From the NCBI GenBank assembly GCA_026122225.1, contig JANEZZ010000728.1, positions 2,294,001-2,358,000 on the forward strand: a stretch of DNA of 64,000 nucleotides, read 5' to 3'. This DNA is from Heloderma charlesbogerti (Eukaryota; Chordata; Lepidosauria; Squamata; Helodermatidae). The notes beneath the pieces are model-generated. The model was not told where the DNA came from and searched no databases. It worked only from the letters and a program-made list of their open reading frames with translations. The translations under genes were made by a program, and so were the position numbers. Positions within the stretch are counted from its first letter, which is position 1, and the number at the start of each line of letters is the position of its first letter. Below, in pieces: positions 33,453 to 43,997 of the stretch.

Positions 33453-33700
33453 TTGTTGTTTATTCTGTCAGTCGCTTCCGACTCTTCATGACTTCATGGA
33501 CCAGCCCACGCCAGAGCTTCCTGTCGGCCGTCACCACCCCCAGCTCCCCCAAGGTCGAGTCCGTCACTTCCAGAATATCATCCATCTATCTTGCCCTTGG
33601 TCGGCTCCTCTTCCTTTTGCCTTCCACTTTCCCTAGCTTCAGCATCTTCTCCAGGGTATCCTGTCTTCTCATTATGTGGCCAAAGTACTTCAGTTTAGCC
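33453..33700 (-). mobile_element. RTE-clade LINE 3' end, older than BovB copies
   Basis: Minus-strand 3' end related to BovB but distinct in sequence. It contains LKYFGHIMRRQ-like coding (complement of CTTCTCATTATGTGGCCAAA), an MLKLGKVEGKRKR-like block and an ending GAAGCGACTGACAGAATAAA CAACAA. The same family supplied the insertion at 49150-49262. Confidence 0.75.
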
Positions 33701-34879
33701 CCACTTAAACTTCCACCAGTCCAAACTAGCTAAGTGCAAAGTTTAATGCTTTTAACTATACATCAGTATAGCCCAAACTTTTAAAGAAAAGGAAAGAAAG
33801 AGAGGGGGAATTAAAAGGAAAGTGTAACTACCTATACCAAGCAGAGATCTGAAGAACAGGTTTTTATGGATCGAGAGGAAGCTTGAGAGAGACCTCCCCT
33901 AGAATCCAGGGTGCAGGACTATGTAAAGTCCAAATAAGATAATTAATTCAGGTAGAAAGTGGAGATAATGTTTTAAAATAGAAAAAGGTGGTGAAATCTG
34001 AGCCTCACGGTAAGTAAAATAAAACAGAGAAAGCTGAATCAAGCTGCTTAGGACCTAGGCATCTCTCTCCCAAAAGCTAGTTCAGAAACATTAGCTAGCT
34101 GCAGCCTTAAAAAGTGAAGAAGAGCCATGGTCAAAATAAGAAATCTCTTGTTCTCTCAAAAAGAAGGTAAACATGTAAACTGTGGCCTAAAAGGCCCCAA
34201 AGCTAGCAAAAACATGTTAGCAAAGCTTGGAGCTATGCAACACAAGAACAACAGGAAAAACTGAACACAAAAGTCTTCCTCCTAGGGTTTAGTCTTTTTG
34301 ATTCACTGTCTCCCCTAAACTTTCTTGCCTTCTGATTGGCCTTTTTCCTTCTTTTCCGTTGTTAACTGAAAATTTGGTTCTGGATTGGTGAAAGACATAT
34401 TGGGTGGGCAGAAACCTGCAAAAACTGTGTTTTTCCATAGTTTTAGGCAGCTGATGTTACCTTAGGCTTTATCAGGGTATACAGGAACATTCCAGATTCA
34501 TGGAGCTGCTAGCTGCGGCAAATAACAAACACTGTAACTTCTTCTCATGGTGCCCTATTGTTTCAGAACTTGACCACTGCTTTGCCAGCACGATTGCCTG
34601 CATCTTAGACTCCAGACAGCAAAACTCTCTGCCCACAAGGAAAAGACAGGCTTGTTTATGAACCAAAGTTTAACTCCCATTCCATTCCATGGCTTCCTTC
34701 TAAGCCCTCTGTTCCCAGCACTTCAACCCAAAAAGGGACCTGAGTAACAGAAGGCAATCCAAAATCAAAGCCATTGGTTGTATGGAAGGAAGGCAAGCAA
34801 TGGTGAACAACCCCAGAAATTGTAAGCTTGCAGGGAGGAGTCATCCACACAGCCATTCTCCCTAGATCTCTTACACCAA
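33701..34879. other. No recognised feature
   Basis: Unique-looking sequence without recognisable features. Confidence 0.45.
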
Positions 34880-34948
34880 GTGTAGCCTAGTGCCCTCCAG
34901 ATGTGTTGGACTGCAACTCCTATCATTCCTAGCCAGCATGATCATTGG
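34880..34948. repeat. Half of a CAGCCTTCCCCAACC palindromic MITE
   Basis: AGTGCCCTCCAGATGTGTTG GACTGCAACTCCTATCATTC, first arm only. Confidence 0.6.
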
Positions 34949-35228
34949 GTTTTGGTTAAAAAAAATCATTTGGAATCATATTTTGTAACCTTTAAGATTG
35001 TAAGGATTCCCACACAGTAAGGTTTTTTTAATAGTAAAAAGCAGTATTTAATTTTTGCTAACTTCTGCTGTGTTGCTGTTCTGTCCCGTCATATATTGTG
35101 ATCTTCCTTTCTCCTGACCACAGCATAGCCAAAATAGGGTCCTTTCATATAGCATTGAGCCTATGAGGTTTACACCTCCATGTCATGTGTACACTTGGTG
35201 GCAAACTTTGGTTTGCTACTGCTTAAGG

Positions 35229-35364
35229 CAGCCTTCCCCAAACTGGTGCCCTCCAGTGCTTTTGGACTTCAATGACCATCAGCCCCAGCTAGCATGGCCT
35301 ATTGTTGGGAATGTTGGGAGTTGTAATCCAAAACATCTGGAGGGCCCCAGGTTGGGGAAAGCTG
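35229..35364. mobile_element. Palindromic MITE (CAGCCTTCCCCAAACTGGTG)
   Basis: Near-complete member: left arm CAGCCTTCCCCAAACTGGTG CCCTCCAG, right arm CTGGAGGGCCCCAGGTTGGG GAAAGCTG. First of three in 720 bp. Confidence 0.82.
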
Positions 35365-35463
35365 TCTTAAAGGATTAGCAAGCTGGTGCCACCCAAATAT
35401 TTAAAGTATGGACCAGTCTTCTGAACAGTCTTGAGTGTCAACAAAATGGCTAAATGCTTCATT

Positions 35464-35590
35464 TAGCCTTCACCAACCTGGTGTCCTCCAGATATTTTGC
35501 ACTACAGTTCCCATAATCCCGTCAGCATGACCGATGGTCAGGGATGGTGGGAGTTGTAGTCCAAACTATCTGGAGGGCATCAGGTTACCC
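35464..35590. mobile_element. Palindromic MITE, second of cluster
   Basis: TAGCCTTCACCAACCTGGTG TCCTCCAGATATTTTG pairs with ACTATCTGGAGGGCATCAGG TTACC. Just before it, 35405-35460 belongs to the small dispersed repeat also found at 9.5 and 10.25 kb. Confidence 0.8.
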
Positions 35591-35836
35591 TCTGAAACAA
35601 CCAGGGAGAGGGAGAGAGTTTGCTAATGAGGCTGTGGGTTTTAGGGGCTGAGTTGACTGTGAAGATCCTTTCTACCTCCTTTTCCACTATTAGGTTCAGA
35701 TGGAATTGAAATACAAGGACATTCACAAATGTGTTGAGTTTGAGATAGCTGTCATATAAGTGCAGGCTGTTTTTCTTTTTATCGTTATTAGTGTACTGAA
35801 ACCATAAGAAGATACTAGTAGGCCAATGGTTTCCTG

Positions 35837-35950
35837 CAGCCTTCCCCAACCTGGGGTCCTCCAGATGTATTGCCCTACAACTCCCATGCTGGCTGGGGGA
35901 AATGGGAGTTGCAGTCCAACACATCTGGAGGGCACCAGGTTGGGGAAGGG
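35837..35950. mobile_element. Palindromic MITE, third of cluster
   Basis: CAGCCTTCCCCAACCTGGGG TCCTCCAGATG pairs with CATCTGGAGGGCACCAGGTT GGGGAAGGG. Shortened centre. Confidence 0.82.
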
Positions 35951-36310
35951 TGGTCTACTGACTTACCTATTCTGCCTGCTTATTCCTTCAAAATGAAGCA
36001 AAGCAATGCAGATAGAAACAATACTGCCTGCTGATAGAGTCCACTTCTGAACATTGCATCTGAAATTGTGTCAAAATGAAATCTGTTCTTCGTGGAACTT
36101 CATGAACAGATGGAAGACAGAGAGAAGCAGAACACTGAACACTTTGCTGAATACTTACTAAAATTAAGCTGATGGTCAGATATATATACCACCGTTACAG
36201 TTTCCTCAAGAGGCGGAGAAAACAACTCTCATCTCAGGCACAGTCTTTGAATAGCAATAACAGATGGGGAATACAGTACTTCTCCAAAGTTTTTATTCCA
36301 AACATTTCTA

Positions 36311-36699
36311 AGGGCCAAAGTAGATGTGACATTAAATGCACCTTTGCATTTAATCTGCATATCTTTAAAAATGCAGATAGTATAAGCTGGGGGTGGGATG
36401 TCTGATATTTATTAGGATTGCAGCAGATGGGGAGGGGGAGTTCAGCCTTTTTCAGCTCCCTTCTTGTCTACAAAAATTGCTCCTCTGAAGCTGCTTCCCC
36501 ACTCCAAAAAAAACCAGAGGAGGGATATCCTCAGAGGAGGAAGGGATTACATTCCCTCTCCATGCTGGCTGTGATCCTGATAGTTATCACCACCACCACC
36601 CCACAACAACTGATGCTATTAGCATCATCATCATCATCAAAAAAAAAAAACCCTGCACATTAAAGGCAGACACATTAACATCACATCTAGCTTGGCCCT
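36311..36699. mobile_element. MITE with AGGGCCAAAGTAGATGTGAC termini
   Basis: About 389 bp. Left end AGGGCCAAAGTAGATGTGAC ATTAA; right end TTAACATCACATCTAGCTTG GCCCT is its near-complement. The inside is GGAG-rich with an ATC-rich and poly(A) stretch near the right end. Flanks CATTTCTA and AGTTCCTA agree at 5 of 8 places, so an 8-bp duplication is possible but weak. Confidence 0.65.
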
Positions 36700-36757
36700 C
36701 AGTTCCTAGAGCAACCTTTGCCAATCTGGTGGCTTCCAGATACAGGGCCATTTAGAT

Positions 36758-37015
36758 ATGAGCTCCCTCCTGAGGGAGGTCAGATCAGTTCCTTGCTTGT
36801 TCTCCTTTGGACAGGCAGTAAAGACTGTCCTGATCCATCAGGGTTTTAATGTTTAATGTTTTGCTATTCTTTAATGTTAATGCTGCTCACAAGTTTTTAT
36901 TGTATGGCTTTGTTCCTTGTGTTTTATATGAAGTGTTAATATTTTTTATTATACATTGCCCCACATGCCTGCTAGATGGAGGGTGAGATTCTATAAATTT
37001 AATAAATAAATAAAA
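36758..37015 (+). repeat. LINE 3' end (L2-like)
   Basis: Last codons of an L2-type ORF (GAGCTCCCTCCTGAGGGAGG TCAG...) followed by an untranslated region ending ATTCTATAAATTTAATAAAT AAATAAAAC. Confidence 0.7.
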
Positions 37016-39594
37016 CAAATCAACTCCTGTTGTCTCCAGCTACCATGGCCATGTATCAAGGGCACTTTTTTGGGGGGGGGAAGCTGCTCTAGAGTAAGAG
37101 TCCAATTTTTACAGTGCAAATCCATATCCCATCAGCAGTACATACAACGTTCAAGGTCATCTTTCTGTGATATTCCATAAAGTGATTACGTAACTCTTTC
37201 ATTTCAATCCATCCTGCCACTTTCCATATTTTCCACAATGTTTCAGCTTTAAGAGATTTCAGTATTTTCTGTGTTGACATAGATTTCTGTCCTCGCCAAA
37301 GTCAAAATACTTCTTTTAGGTTCGGACTATTCTTCTTTCACTAAATGTTTCAAATCTCCCAACATCTATATTAATGGATCCAGAGATAAGTTATGAGGTA
37401 AATTGTTCAGAGGGGTATCTGAAGTAGGCTCTCTGCCCATCTTCCTCGTGAGCCCACAGGACCAGGAGAGATGTGAGGGCCCAGCTTCAGATGTTCTAAG
37501 AATGCACACAGGGGAAGAGGATTTCAGCTCATTGTGCCTTTTCTCACCTTCTTCTTTACAGTTTGAAACCCCTTACCTGAATTGCTGGTGGACTTGATCC
37601 TGTGTGGTATAGTGTCATGTCAGATCAAAACTGTCCAAAATTCAGGGCAATTCACAAAAGGTAGATCATCACTGTTTGCCGTGTTGAAGTTCTGTCTTTC
37701 ATGATCCTGTTAAAATCACAGGATCACTTCCAGGAACAATAGACAGCAACCCTATGTTATGCTCAGCGCTTGGCCAGCATGGATACTATTGGAGAGGTTA
37801 TCCTTGAAATACGAATAGCAGCTTCAGAGAGTTTAAATTTTTTTTTGTTAGGACCATGATAGGGAAAGAAAGCATCCCCCCCAATGCTACTCAAGCTTCC
37901 AGTTCTCACAGCTGCTAACAATGAGAATTTATTTCAGCCCAACATGGTTTGGGCCATTGAGGTCCTTCATCAGAGCCAATAGACATTGTGACCATCCTTC
38001 TTGTACCATCATGGTTTCTCTTTTTGCATTTCTTCTGGCTTTGGTGCCTGCCTCCCTTCTGGTTTTTGTTTGCTCAAGCTTCCCTACAGCTGCTATTTAC
38101 ATAACAAAAACATGCACTGTCATTGCATTACCACAGTGGATGTCTTGCCCATTCCCCCCCCCCCGCAAATCTGCTGAATATTTGATACACTTTTGTCACA
38201 CTTCTGGATCAGCATTAGCATACATTAAAGCATCTATAGGAACACAAAGATCTATGCTGCCCCTTATGCCACCTCCTCATGTAGAACACCATTCAAGAAT
38301 TTAAAAAAACATGCAATTCTGTGCTGAAAACACAATTTTGTCCTATAGTTTAAGAGTCCGAGATGTCTTTGTGTAAAAAGCTGGCCAACAGGAACACTTG
38401 CTATACATAGATCTGGAGGGCTGTTTGGACCATTCAAGCTTTGAATGTCAAGTGGTAATTTACTGTAAAATAGATCACCTGACCTTTTACTTTCTCCCAT
38501 GAAAATTAAAGCCTAAAATGTAATCTGTAAATCTCCTGATGCCAATAAAAGGCAGGGCTCTTTCAAATTAATTTATTTATTGAATGCTCTATTCAATTCT
38601 GTTCTATTCTATTCTAAAGGCTAATTATACACAAAAGATCGAAGGCTGAATTCAAATGAAAAGCACTTTCACCAAATTTTTCAGAGCTAGGAAACATGGC
38701 CTTCATTTCTGCAGCTGAATCTTATCTCTGTTTGGTTGGTCCTTGCTCTCCTGGGTGCAGCACAGAAAGGCACATCAACAGATTTGCCCACAAATAACGG
38801 GCCTGGCACATATGCTGTACTTACTATGGGGAGACTCTAGAGACAACAGCCTCCTAATTGTGGGCAGTGATGTAGCGAAGCCAGGGTTCACAGGGATGCA
38901 GCACCAGCACTTTTATTATTAGCAGGGATGCTGGCATTATTTGCCACCCTCCCTCAGACTTCCCTGTTCCCCCTGAGTTTAGCTGTAATCCTCACAGCAG
39001 CTGTGGGAGAATTAATTTCCCCAGCAACAACGTATTGTTCCCTCTTGTAACTCAAAGTATTTGGAGTGGCTTAGTCTTGAATGGGCAATTAAGATCCATT
39101 AGCTTTACAAAAGACATGCTTCTGATGGAGATGAAAACTGGTAGAACTAGTTTGCTGAGATGGATCAACGTAGCTACTTGAAATTTTTACTGTCCTTGGG
39201 GGTGTGGCTATGGGAACTGTCATGATGTACATCAAAATTTACCACTACACCACCGATTGTAAATGTTGCGTGCTATGTCCATAACTATAACTTTTGTAAT
39301 AACTTACCATCTGCAGTCCCATGTGTGGCTGGCCACATCCAACACTGGAGTAGAAGATTGCCATACAATGGTGCCATGTGTGGTATGCCACTCTAACCAT
39401 TTCAACTGTGTTGTGGACCACTCCCCAAAGAGAGGATGTTTTTGGTGCCCTCACTATGGTGAGTGTAATGAGTGCATCACCCTTCATGGAGTGGATGTGA
39501 TGAAACTACTAGACATATTGAGTCTGTAAAAATTTAATGTAACAAATGTTAATGGGCATGAGGAGGCCCTACCCTGCCCCTAGGCAGAATAATA
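37016..39594. other. Mostly unique sequence, no recognised gene
   Basis: 2.6 kb without a convincing feature. It holds a poly(G) near 37070-37080, a poly(C) near 38153-38164 and a short (TTCTA)n run near 38595-38618. The small ORFs at 37089-37280, 37921-38304 and 39245-39529 carry no motif I recognise. Confidence 0.45.
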
Positions 39595-39800
39595 ACTAGT
39601 AACCATTGATAGCCATGTCCTCCATGAATTTGTCTTATCCTCTTCTAAAGCTGTCTAAGTTGGCGCCCATCATCAAATTTTGTAGAAGAGCAAATTCCAT
39701 AGTTTGCCGTGGGAAGAAGTATTTCCTTTTGTCTGTCCTGAATCTCTCACAGTTCTGCTTCATTGCATAACCTTGGGTTCTAGTATTGTGAGAGAGGGAG
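39595..39800 (-). mobile_element. CR1 LINE 3' coding fragment
   Basis: The complement contains TCTAGAACCCAAGGTTATGC-like, GAGAGATTCAGGACAGACAA and AAGAGGATAAGACAAATTCA TGGAGGACATGGCTATCAAT blocks, which encode the end of the CR1 ORF2 protein. Strongly diverged. Confidence 0.72.
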
Positions 39801-39814
39801 AAAAAGTATCCATC

Positions 39815-39908
39815 CAGTTTTATTTTTATTTATTTATTTATTCATTTCATTTCTGTACTGCACAATAGCCGAAGCTCTCTGGGCGGTTCACAAAAATTAA
39901 AACCAAAG
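39815..39908 (-). repeat. LINE 3' tail, left part, split by L1
   Basis: (TTTA)n at 39820-39842, then CTGTACTGCACAATAGCCGA AGCTCTCTGGGCGGTTCACA. It continues at 42773. The junction bases taaaaccaaag (39898-39908) are repeated at 42762-42772. Confidence 0.75.
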
Positions 39909-40664
39909 GGGACTTCCGGTTGGGACCAATGTTGCTCTGGTAGCTTCCCACGGGGCTCCGTGGGAGCTTTCTCAAACAGCTTTTTAAAAGGTTGGAAAAC
40001 CTTTTCATCTCCCCCCTGGAATGGAAAGGGGGGGCAAGGCAAGCAAGCTTTGGACAACATCTTGGAGAAAGGTAACTTCCACATGATAGTGAGGGGGCTG
40101 GATGCCAGGATTATCTCCCCAGAGCTTTACCAACACAAAAAGCTGTACTGAGACTCCTATTTTATAGGAGAAAATAGGGCTGACAGGTCCCATATAATAT
40201 ATGCTTTAAGAAATATCAACAACCTTTGAGGGATGATTTTAACAATATTTGAGAACATCTGAGGACCTGTAAGATCTGCTTGAGAGAAACATGTCTGTGC
40301 CGAGGAGAAGAAGGGAGCTCGCATCTACTCCCCCTGAACCTTCTGTGTCAAAAATGTCAAGAAGAGAAGATATAGGTGAATTATTTACACTGATAAAGAC
40401 CTTATTTTCACAATTTACAGAGCAAGTCAAAAGGTTGGATTTAATCCAAAATTCCATCACCGCCCTGCAAGGAACTGTAGATTTGATTAATGCGTCACGG
40501 CAAAAAATGGAGTCGAAAATTAATGAGCTTGAAAACCGTGTGGCTGGAAATGAAACCATGGCACAAATTTATTTTAAAAACACCTCTGATAGAATTTCTC
40601 AACTGGAGGCCTTCATGAAGAGATCCAACATACGTATTTTGGGGATTAAAAATTTACCTAATGA

Positions 40665-40672
40665 TGTAAAAT
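40665..40672 (+). repeat. 8-bp target duplication (tgtaaaat), left
   Basis: Perfect match to 41608-41615. Eight base pairs is the size made by hAT transposases. Confidence 0.9.
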
Positions 40673-41607
40673 TAGGGGTGGACGAAAGTCACTTACCTGT
40701 CCTCAAAGCTTGTTTGCAGTGGGGGGGAGGTGCTTCGCTGATCTCCCCGCGAAGTTCAGGCCGGGGGGGGAGGCTTCCCGCCTCGCCCAGCCGAAATTCA
40801 GGCCGGGGAGGAGGCGCCTCGCCTTGCCCGGCCGCGAACTCAAACGTTTTGTTTTTTTTAAAACGCCCCCGTGATAGGCTACGTGACGATTAATGTAGCC
40901 TATCACGGCTAGATCTGCAAAGTCAGCCGTGATAGGCTACATTAATCGTCACGTAGCCTATCACGGGTGACTTAAAAAAAAAAAAAAAAGCACGTACGCA
41001 AATGGCGGCCCCCATAGGGAGCCGCCATTCGCATTCCTTATTTGGTCGCTGTAGTCTACGTAAAGATTTACGTAGACTACAGCGAAAATAAGGGCAACGC
41101 AAATAGCGTTGCCCTTATTTTCGCTGTAGTCTACGTAAATCTTTACGTAGACTACAGCGACCAAATAAGGAATGGGAATGGCGGCTCCCTATGGGGGCCG
41201 CCATTATCCGTACGCGCTTTTTTTTTTTTTAAGTCACCCGTGATAGGCTACGTGACGATTTACGTAGCCTATCATGGCTGACTTTGCAAATCTAGCCGTG
41301 ATAGGCTACGTTAATCGTCACGTAGCCTATCACGGGGGCGTTTTTGTTTTCTTTTCTTTGATTGGAATGGCGGCGGTGGCAGCCGGTCGAAAGACCGGCT
41401 GCCGCTCCCACCCCGGACGAACACCTGCCGAACTGCCGGCTGGACCCGCCGCCGGGAGGGACATTTGCCAAATGTAAGTCCCGTCCCGGGGGGGGGTGCG
41501 GGGAGCGGGGGGGTGCGGAGAATTTCTCTCCGAAACTTGTTCGGGGGGCCGAACACGTTGGCGCTCGGCCCCCCGAAGTTTCGGGGAGAAATTCTCCGCC
41601 ATCCCTA
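40673..41607. mobile_element. hAT-like non-autonomous element with giant palindromic core
   Basis: 935 bp, flanked by perfect 8-bp duplications. Ends: taggggtggacgaaagtcac on the left, ttctccgccatcccta on the right, loosely inverted. Next to the ends lie GC-rich stretches with their own inverted repeats, for example GGAGAATTTCTC...GAGAAATTCTCC (41516-41599). The core 40861-41343 is an almost perfect palindrome of hairpins. No transposase. Related elements: 44092-44448, 53946-54781 and the fragment 58680-58825. All ORFs over it are by-products of the palindrome. Confidence 0.85.
40861..41343. repeat. 483-bp near-perfect palindrome built of hairpin cassettes
   Basis: Centred near 41103 (gggcaacgcaaatagcgttg ccc). 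Going outward on each side: a GCTGTAGTCTACGTAAA hairpin (41048-41085 and 41122-41160), an AATGGCGGC...GCCGCCATT hairpin, an A/T run, and a pair of CGTGATAGGCTACG hairpins (40870-40907, 40928-40965; and on the right 41238-41335). Hairpin 40928-40965 is the exact complement of 40870-40907. The two big arms differ at few positions, so the structure is young or maintained. Confidence 0.9.
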
Positions 41608-42457
41608 TGTAAAATGGCCTGTTTTTATGGATAAACATTTGCATGAATACTCCCTATTCCATCTGATTATTTACTTGATATTGAACAGGCATTTCATGTG
41701 CCAAATGCTAAAGGGACTGATTACACCATCATAGCTCAATTTGCAGAAGTCTCCACAAAGAATTTTATCCTGCGTTTGGCTAGGGAGGCACGAAGCCTTT
41801 CCTGGAAAGAAGATAAAGTTATGCTATTTCCAGACTACATTAAAGAGGTGGCGAATAAAAGAAGGCAATTTATCAAAGCAAAGAACTTGGCAAAACAAAT
41901 GAATTTACAATACTACTTAAAATATCCTGCTACTCTCTGTATTGTGTCTGAAGATCAGATGAAGAAGTTTCAAAATCATGAAATGGCGGAGGCTTGGCTG
42001 AACATAAAAAAGCGTGAGAACTTTGTTACAACCCCATGAATTGGAATCTTTAAACAAGCTTTGTTAATTGTTTCTATTTAGTCTATTTGATCCAGGCTAA
42101 CTCAGAATATAAATGATAATATATATATATTCGCTTACTTTCTTTCATTTCTTACTTTTCCTTGTTTTTTCTTGCTTTTATTGTAAAAAAGATAATATAT
42201 CTAGTATAAAATATATTACTGAATGTTGAAGGTTTATATTAAGTTTTATTCTTATATAATATTATGTATATGTGTGTGTGTGTATATATATATAATTATT
42301 ACTAATAATACTAGGCTTTTGGGAATGAATTCTAGATCTCTTTTTTTGATATAAGATTGATGATATGATATAGAAATGTAAGGTTGTATACTAAATTGTA
42401 AGATTGTTAAGGTTTTAGATATAGTCTTTAAAATAGAATGACATTGGAGACCAGGGG

Positions 42458-42760
42458 GTGTTGGAGCTTAAATTCAATTTGTTAGGGGGGAGGGAGAGGG
42501 GGAGAGTGAGGGGGAAGGAATTTTCTTCTTTTTTCTTTGCTTCCTCTCCTCCTCCCTTTTCCCTTTATTTTTTTCTCCTTCTTTTTTCTTCGCTTCCTTT
42601 CCTCCTCCCTTTTCCCTTTATTTTTTTCTCTTTCTTTTTTCTTCTCTTTTTGTTATTGTGGTGTCCTCATCAGAATATTGTATTTCTGGGAAATTGAAGC
42701 ATTGATTAGGTTGTTGGTAATTTTGGTACTGTTTATTTCATTCATATAAAAAATAAAAAA
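42458..42760 (+). repeat. L1 3' region: polypurine tract and duplicated pyrimidine tract
   Basis: GGGGGGAGGGAGAGGGGGAG purines at 42484-42510, then two tandem ~60-bp copies of a CTTCC...CCTCCTCCCTTTTCCCTTTA pyrimidine unit (about 42530-42640). AT-rich sequence between 42040 and 42457 includes TA and GT runs (42118-42130, 42268-42292). Confidence 0.65.
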
Positions 42761-42772
42761 ATAAAACCAAAG

Positions 42773-42900
42773 ATCACACAATAAAACAATATAAAATATA
42801 TAAAACATTAAAACCAAAGTATAACAACACAACCAGAATAAAACCATTATTAAACCTAGCAGCAATGCAGGGATTTAAACTACAGATTTAAAACAGCAAA
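42773..42900 (-). repeat. LINE 3' tail, right part, after L1
   Basis: ATCACACAATAAAACAATAT AAAATATATAAAACATTAAA continues the minus-strand LINE tail interrupted at 39908. Confidence 0.6.
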
Positions 42901-43997
42901 GCTAACTTTCTCCATACCATGCATAGTTTTATACATTTATCATGTCTTTTCCTTATTCACCTTTTCTTCTAAATTAAAAAAAAACAACACTAACATTTTG
43001 TGACTTTAAACCCCATCTCCAATATGGGGGATAGACAGGGTTCAGCCATGCCCAAATCTGGAACCTAGGGTCTCCTCAGAAGAGCAGGACTCCCCAGCAG
43101 ACCCCTGGTCCACCAGAGACCCTGAAATGAGATGTTACAGTTGCAGGACCAGAAGTCTTCACACTGGTGGCCTGGACTTCCAGTTGGCTCTCTGTCATGG
43201 CTCATTCTTCCTGGCACTCTGACACAGAACACTAAAATCGGTGAGATTCTTCATTGTAGCAGATCTTATGGCAAAAGCGTAACGGTTACATCTTGTCATA
43301 AATCATATAGCTAGGCAAAAGCTATAGACATAATTCTTACTTCATGAAACAGTTCAAATGCTAACCACTACAACCATGTCAGGGATCAGTCCAACTATAG
43401 TTGCCAAGTTAAGATCTGTATGGTTCATAATACAAGGCAAGGTCAAAGTCATGATAAATCCAGGCAAGAAAACATTCCAGGCAATTCAAGATGTGGTCCA
43501 AGAACAGGTTACAAAAATAGAATTTACATACACAGGCAGAGATCACTCGAACAACAGATGCTACTTTGGAATCTCCATGGGATGTGTCAAGGCAGATCAA
43601 ACATCAAGGGTCACGGTAAGTCTAACCTAGAGAGAGAGCGCACGCGCACTGGGCAGTAGAGATGTTCCTTTTCAGGGCCTCTTCGATCCAGGCTCTCAAG
43701 CAGACTTAGTACAGGATTCAGTGTGAAAGTCCCCGGCAGTAGAAATGTTTCCCATTAGTGCCTCTACCACACTAGAGCCTAGGCAGGTTAAAAACCTTAA
43801 CAATACAAGGTTCAAAATGATAAGGGTCCAGATTTGATGGAGAGTCCAGGTGAGGAGTGTTTCAGGCAGCTTAGATGGTGGAAAGTTCAGGCAGGAAGGA
43901 TTTCTGGCAATAAAGGCGAGATGTTCCCAGCAAAGGCCCCATAGCCTTGGCATCAGCTTAAATGAAAGGGAAGGGCCCTCGTTCTTATGATCTAACT
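42901..43997. other. No recognised feature
   Basis: Unique-looking sequence. The ORF at 43358-43630 (90 codons) shows no recognisable motif. Confidence 0.45.

Larger units (their letters stand above)
40291..42039 (+). pseudogene. L1 ORF1 protein gene, split by a hAT insertion
   Basis: Would encode the L1 RNA-binding chaperone. It opens at ATG 40291 (MSVPRRRRELASTPPEPS) with a basic, Ser/Pro-rich head, followed by a predicted coiled coil (LFTLIKTLFSQFTEQVKRLD through INELENRVAGNET) and the start of an RRM-like domain (RSNIRILGIKNLP). The insertion at 40673-41607 interrupts it. After it come the rest of the RRM and the C-terminal domain, with KNFILRLAREARSL, VMLFPDYIKEVANKRRQF and YYLKYPATLCI, ending at the TGA 42037-42039. 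A frameshift lies near 41695. Coding length without the insert is about 270 residues, close to other L1 ORF1 proteins. Confidence 0.82.
39909..42761 (+). mobile_element. HAL1-like L1 element: ORF1 but no ORF2
   Basis: An L1-type insertion with 11-bp duplications (taaaaccaaag at 39898-39908 and 42762-42772). It appears 5'-complete, starting gggacttccggttgggacca, with a ~380-bp leader, ORF1, a 3' region with a G-rich polypurine tract at 42484-42520 (a known feature of L1 3' untranslated regions), a duplicated pyrimidine stretch, and an A-rich tail at 42746-42761. No reverse transcriptase follows ORF1. Leaving out the hAT insert it is about 1.9 kb. This matches the plan of mammalian HAL1 (half-L1) elements. 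An internally deleted L1 is the alternative. Confidence 0.75.

Noticed and set aside
37089..37280. Minus-strand 63-codon ORF (KAETLWKIWKVAGWIEMKEL)
   Set aside because: Reads like a possible fragment of a protein but is short, isolated and unrecognised.
40291..40893. 200-codon ORF as a possible host gene
   Set aside because: The first 127 codons are L1 ORF1; the rest is read-through into the inserted hAT-like element.
40961..41281. Near-identical ORFs on both strands (MVAVVYVKIYVDYSE)
   Set aside because: They are the two arms of a palindrome translated in mirrored frames, not genes.
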